DNA of 64,000 bases from Gammaproteobacteria bacterium UBA2675. Its GTDB lineage: Bacteria; Pseudomonadota; Gammaproteobacteria; Pseudomonadales; Pseudohongiellaceae. Under the pieces are notes generated by a model that searched no databases, was not told the DNA's origin, and worked only from the letters and a program-made list of their open reading frames with translations. Position 1 is the first letter of the stretch. Each line of letters opens with the position of its first letter. The translations under genes were made by a program, and so were the position numbers. The stretch is taken from assembly GCA_002354805.1 (NCBI GenBank), contig DEMH01000008.1:341-64340 (forward strand), written 5' to 3'. Shown piece after piece: positions 60,318 through 64,000 of the stretch.

Positions 60318-61865
60318 TCATTCTTCATGTTGAGCCAGCGCGGACTGATCAAACAGCCCTTCGGAATAGCTGGCGGGAATACGATAGCGTTCCAGTATTT
60401 CGGCTTCCGAGTCACGCGCCTGCTGGTGGTCAACCACCATCTGGAAACCCGACTCTGCCTCAAAGACAATGTAAGGTTCTTCGTTGTTACGCAGCAGACG
60501 GGCAAACTCACCGAAATCGCGGATTGGCTCGCCGTTAACAGACTCAACGATCACATTGCGGACATCGTGATAACCCAGGTTCACGTCGGCAGCCAGCACC
60601 TGCAATGCCACGATCACTTCACGCTTCTCGGGCGAAGACCACTGGCTGCGGGCATGCAGCAGATTGACCGGCGCCGTGCGGGTCCAGTCACTGCCCCAGC
60701 GCTTGATCAGGTTCATGTTCAAGGGCACAAATACAATGCCACCATAAATATAGTAGTCTGGAATCGCGTCAAATTCTTCCGAGCGCACCAGGCTGTAGCT
60801 CTGCTGTCGGCGCTGTGCTGTCAGATCAACATCCATGGCCACACCCTGGCGTGCGATACGCAGCGGCACAGTGTCTCCAATCTGCTTAACATCAATGGCG
60901 TGTTTGTAATTGGTCTGCAGGTCGCGATTCAGACGGATGCTGCTGTCGCCGGCCACTTCATAACCATCAATCGACAACAGCACATCATTGGCCTTGAGCA
61001 GACCATCGGCGGGTGAATCTTCGAAGACCTTGATCACCAGCACACCGGTTTCATCCTCTGCCAGACCGTAACGGGCCTTGGCAGCCGGGCTTTCCAGATC
61101 CTGGGTGCGGAAACCCAGATCGGGGAAACCGTCGAACTGACCATCACTGGCATCGGTCAGCATATGCCGCACGATGTCAGTGGGCACAAAATAACCCAGC
61201 GCTTCAGTGCGTCCGCCACCGGCCGACTGCATCACGACACCGACGATCTCGCCATCGGCAATCACCGGCCCACCACTGTTACCAGGGTTGATCGCGGCAT
61301 CAATCTGTCCGGCCAGCAGAAACTCACCGGAATGCGCGTAAACCTGCTGCTCCACGCGGGACAGCACGCCTTTAGTCACACTGAGGGTGCGACCACCGAT
61401 GGGGTAGCCGAATACCAGCACTTCGGTATTGGGGTCAGGCAGGTCGCCAATTTCCAGTGGCGGCGCATCGTCAAAGAAGCCAGGCTCTTCAACCTGTATC
61501 AGGGCCAGATCAGAGGAATGGGAGACAAATTCAACGCGTGCCAGATAGCGGCGAGGATCGCTGTTCTTCTGCACCTGCACATAGCTGGCGTTCGCCACTA
61601 CATGCGCATTGGTCAGAATGCGGTTGCCTTCGATGACCGCACCAGAGCCACTGCTCTGATTGGGGTTCATCAAACGCCAGGGGGTGAAATAGTCGGGATC
61701 GGCCGTCGTCGTGTAGATTTTGACAATCGAGTCTTCAATTTCGCGTATTTCGTCACTGGTCTGGGCGTTGGCAGCACCGCCGGTCAGGATCAACAGGCTA
61801 CTGGCGACCAACACTGCAGAGAGCAACAACCATCGCCGGGTGGCGACCAGGCCTGCTGCAGTCAT
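60318..61865 (-). CDS. Secreted trypsin-like serine protease with PDZ domain (DegP-like)
   Basis: Signal peptide at about 1-35 (RRWLLLSAVLVASSLLILTGGAANA). Chymotrypsin-fold protease with the triad His in LTNAHVV, Asp in HSSDLALIQVE and Ser in NPGNSGGPVIADG. A PDZ domain (about 275-345, GVLVIKVFEDSPADGLLKANDVLLSIDG) and a C-terminal domain of about 150 residues follow. The latter looks like a second, altered PDZ and resembles the layout of the plant Deg2/Deg9 group rather than E. coli DegP. 515 residues. Likely periplasmic quality-control protease; substrates unknown. Confidence 0.82.
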   Translation of the reverse strand: MTAAGLVATRRWLLLSAVLVASSLLILTGGAANAQTSDEIREIEDSIVKIYTTTADPDYFTPWRLMNPNQSSGSGAVIEGNRILTNAHVVANASYVQVQKNSDPRRYLARVEFVSHSSDLALIQVEEPGFFDDAPPLEIGDLPDPNTEVLVFGYPIGGRTLSVTKGVLSRVEQQVYAHSGEFLLAGQIDAAINPGNSGGPVIADGEIVGVVMQSAGGGRTEALGYFVPTDIVRHMLTDASDGQFDGFPDLGFRTQDLESPAAKARYGLAEDETGVLVIKVFEDSPADGLLKANDVLLSIDGYEVAGDSSIRLNRDLQTNYKHAIDVKQIGDTVPLRIARQGVAMDVDLTAQRRQQSYSLVRSEEFDAIPDYYIYGGIVFVPLNMNLIKRWGSDWTRTAPVNLLHARSQWSSPEKREVIVALQVLAADVNLGYHDVRNVIVESVNGEPIRDFGEFARLLRNNEEPYIVFEAESGFQMVVDHQQARDSEAEILERYRIPASYSEGLFDQSALAQHEE

Positions 61866-61988
61866 CGGGTGTCCTCTTGTGTTCGCTTCTTTTATTATTC
61901 GGGTGGTACAGAAGACCGAGTAAACCCGAAATACTGTCCAGTCGTCAAATGCTGTTTGTGCCAGGCGCTCACTGACAGTCCTGCTTTG

Positions 61989-64000
61989 TCAGACAATACG
62001 CATGCCGGGTTGAGCACCACTGTCCGGGCTGAGCAGATAAATGTCTTTGCCGCCGGGTCCTGCGGCCAGCACCATGCCCTCAGACAGGCCGAACTTCATC
62101 TTGCGTGGTTTCAGGTTGGCCACCAGCACCGTCAGACGGCCTTCCAGGTCCTCAGGTTTGTAGGCTGATCGGATACCCGAAAACACATTGCGTACCACCA
62201 TCTCACCATTGGCATCAGGTCCCAGTTCCAGGGTCAGCTGCAGCAGCTTGTCGGCACCTTCCACGTAGGCTGCCTTGCTGATGCGTGCAACACGCAGATC
62301 CACCTTGATGAAATCGTTAAAGTCGATCTCATCGGCAATGGGCTCTTTTGCCAGCTGGCTGTCTTCGGTCGCTTTCGCAGACGCTGCGGCACCGGGCTGA
62401 TCGACAGGCGCAGCCGTCAGCTTGCGGGTCTCAGCTGCCTCGGTACGGGACGCCTCCAGCAGTGCCTCGACCTGCGCCATCTCGGCACGTTTCATCAGCG
62501 GCTGGAAGGGCTTGAGCTGATGACCATTCAGCAGTTTACTGGCATCGGCCCAGCTCAGCTCGCCAGCATTCAGGAAGGCCTCGGCACGCTCAGCCATGGC
62601 TGGCAGCACCGGCTTCAGATAAATCATCAGCAGGCGGAACAGATTGATACCGGTTGAGCAGATGGCCTGCACGGTCGGGTCCTGCGGATTCTGCCTGGCC
62701 AGCACCCAGGGCTGCTTTTCGGCGATGTACTGGTTGGCTTTGTCAGCCAGTTCCATGATGCGGCGCACTGCCCGGCTGTACTCGCGCTGCTCATAAAAGG
62801 CAGCAATCTCATCGGCAGCGCCCTGCGCCTCGGCAACCAGTTCCGGGTTGGAAACAGCCTGCGCCAGATTTCCGTCAAACCCCTTGGTAATGAAGCCAGC
62901 ACAGCGGCTGGCAATATTGACCAGCTTGCCTACCAGGTCGCTATTAACCTTGCTGACAAAGTCTTCCAGGTTCAGGTCCAGGTCATCCACACCACTGCCC
63001 AGCCGCGAAGCCAGGAAATAGCGCAGGTACTCCGGATCCAGATGCTGCAGGTAGGTATCGGCATTGATAAAGGTGCCACGCGACTTGGACATTTTTTTGC
63101 CGTTGACGGTGACAAAGCCGTGCGCGTAGACCGCAGTCGGCGTGCGATAGCCCGCATCGGACAGCATGGCCGGCCAGAACAGCGCGTGGAAATTGATGAT
63201 GTCCTTGCCGATAAAGTGATACAGCTCGGCATCGCTACCCGGCTTCCAGTACGCGTCAAAATCCAAACCGCTGCGTTCGCAATAGTTCTTGAAGCTGGCC
63301 ATGTAACCAATCGGCGCATCCAGCCAGACGTAAAAATACTTGCCGGGCGCATCCGGAATCTCAAATCCAAAATACGGCGCATCGCGGCTGATATCCCATT
63401 CCTGCAGCCCGCCTTCCAGCCACTCGGCCAGCTTGTTGGCCACCTGCTCCTGCAACGTGCCACTGCGCGTCCAGCTTTTCAGGAAGTCGGTGAACTCTGG
63501 CAGTTTGAAAAAATAGTGCTCGGAGTCTTTTTCGATGGGCGTTGCGCCGGACAGTGTCGAGCGCGGGTTGATCAGCTCTGCCGGGCTGTAGGTCGCACCA
63601 CAGGCCTCACAGTTATCGCCATACTGATCGTCGGCCTTGCACTTGGGACAGGTGCCCTTTACAAAGCGATCAGCCAGAAACAGGCCTTTCTCAGGATCAT
63701 AAAGCTGACGGATGGATCGTGTGGCAATCCGCCCGTTGTCACGCAGGGCCCGATAAATCACCTCGGAATAATGACGATTTTCAGGCGAATGGGTGGAATG
63801 ATAATTATCAAAGCCGATGCGGAAGCCATCGTAAGATGCCTTGTGCTCGGCACGCACGCGGTCAATCAGCTGTTCTGAGGTTATCCCCTCATTCTCGGCC
63901 CGCAGCATGATGGCGGTGCCATGTGCATCGTCAGCACAGACATAGACGCAATCGTGGCCACGCATCTTCTGAAACCGTACCCAGATATCTGTCTGAACGG
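61989..64000 (-). CDS. metG: Methionyl-tRNA synthetase (start beyond right edge)
   Basis: Charges tRNA-Met, including the initiator. The visible frame begins VQTDIWVRFQKMRGHDC, so about 35 N-terminal residues including the HIGH motif lie outside. Zn knuckle CPKCKADDQYGDNCEACG, KMSKS in NGKKMSKSRGTF and the C-terminal dimerisation/tRNA-binding domain (IDFNDFIKVDLRVARI, LTVLVANLKPRKMKFGLSEGMVLAA, as NLKPRKMKFG) are all present. About 670 residues are visible, matching the E. coli dimeric form. Confidence 0.97.
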   Translation of the reverse strand, partial: VQTDIWVRFQKMRGHDCVYVCADDAHGTAIMLRAENEGITSEQLIDRVRAEHKASYDGFRIGFDNYHSTHSPENRHYSEVIYRALRDNGRIATRSIRQLYDPEKGLFLADRFVKGTCPKCKADDQYGDNCEACGATYSPAELINPRSTLSGATPIEKDSEHYFFKLPEFTDFLKSWTRSGTLQEQVANKLAEWLEGGLQEWDISRDAPYFGFEIPDAPGKYFYVWLDAPIGYMASFKNYCERSGLDFDAYWKPGSDAELYHFIGKDIINFHALFWPAMLSDAGYRTPTAVYAHGFVTVNGKKMSKSRGTFINADTYLQHLDPEYLRYFLASRLGSGVDDLDLNLEDFVSKVNSDLVGKLVNIASRCAGFITKGFDGNLAQAVSNPELVAEAQGAADEIAAFYEQREYSRAVRRIMELADKANQYIAEKQPWVLARQNPQDPTVQAICSTGINLFRLLMIYLKPVLPAMAERAEAFLNAGELSWADASKLLNGHQLKPFQPLMKRAEMAQVEALLEASRTEAAETRKLTAAPVDQPGAAASAKATEDSQLAKEPIADEIDFNDFIKVDLRVARISKAAYVEGADKLLQLTLELGPDANGEMVVRNVFSGIRSAYKPEDLEGRLTVLVANLKPRKMKFGLSEGMVLAAGPGGKDIYLLSPDSGAQPGMRIV

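Noticed and set aside
1..64000. CRISPR arrays, tRNA or rRNA genes, prophage or insertion sequence genes
   Set aside because: No regularly spaced repeats, no tRNA-like cloverleaf noticed, and no transposase, integrase or phage protein among the reading frames.

Overview
The window is a stretch of chromosome from a moderately GC-rich gammaproteobacterium with a polar-type, Pseudomonas/Vibrio-style flagellum. The order gyrA / mtaD-ubiG-mupP-yciK / diguanylate cyclase / rluB, and cheYZAB-parC-parP-cheW-DUF2802-ccmA, matches gene neighbourhoods I know from Pseudomonas and Vibrio. The genus cannot be named from the sequence. I saw no rRNA, tRNA, CRISPR array, phage gene or transposase gene.

Layout. 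(1) 1-6433, minus strand: gyrA-pheA-tyrA-cmk-rpsA, an aromatic amino acid and information-processing cluster. serC and hisC are missing compared with Pseudomonas, PheA has no chorismate mutase domain, and the EPSP synthase domain fused to TyrA is shortened and has lost its catalytic motifs. (2) 6609-11704, plus strand: mtaD-ubiG-mupP-yciK joined by 4-nt overlaps, then a diguanylate cyclase behind a good sigma-54 promoter match and a stand-alone paralogue of its sensor domain. (3) 11728-20574: rluB-scpB-scpA-trpS-yciO, yciI, a secreted cyclophilin, xthA, an overlooked 33-residue hydrophobic ORF with a hairpin-rich 3' region and a strong terminator, and moaA-moaB. (4) 20645-28093, minus strand: the complete cytochrome c maturation operon ccmABCDEFGHI. 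(5) 28121-57286, minus strand: about 29 kb of chemotaxis and flagellar genes, read from high to low coordinates as fleS-fleR-fliEFGHIJK, fliLMNOPQR-flhB, flhA-flhF-fleN-fliA, cheYZAB-parC-parP-cheW. (6) 57287-64000: structured repeats, sdaA, dcd, a DegP-like protease and the start-less end of metG.

Regulation can be read directly in the flagellar block. GG-N10-GC sigma-54 promoters precede fleS, fliL and flhA, and a sigma-28 (FliA) promoter precedes cheY. This fits the known hierarchy in which a FleQ/FlrA-type activator drives fleSR, FleR drives later sigma-54 operons, and FliA drives chemotaxis. fleQ/flrA itself is not beside fleSR, and motCD are not between cheB and parC.

Two repeat families stand out. 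A near-perfect 52-54 bp palindrome (arms about 25 bp, core GGGGACGGAGGG) occurs three times, only in gaps of the flagellar/chemotaxis block; two copies supply the stop codon of the gene they abut. A second family of large hairpin-forming elements (outer arms GGGTGGCA/TGCCACCC) surrounds sdaA: sdaA with its own promoter lies between two 118-bp direct repeats about 84% identical. The best candidates for undescribed biology are the small membrane-protein/structured-RNA locus at 18.4-18.85 kb, the sdaA repeat cassette, the palindromes, and a FliM-like CheY-docking motif repeated three times in CheA.
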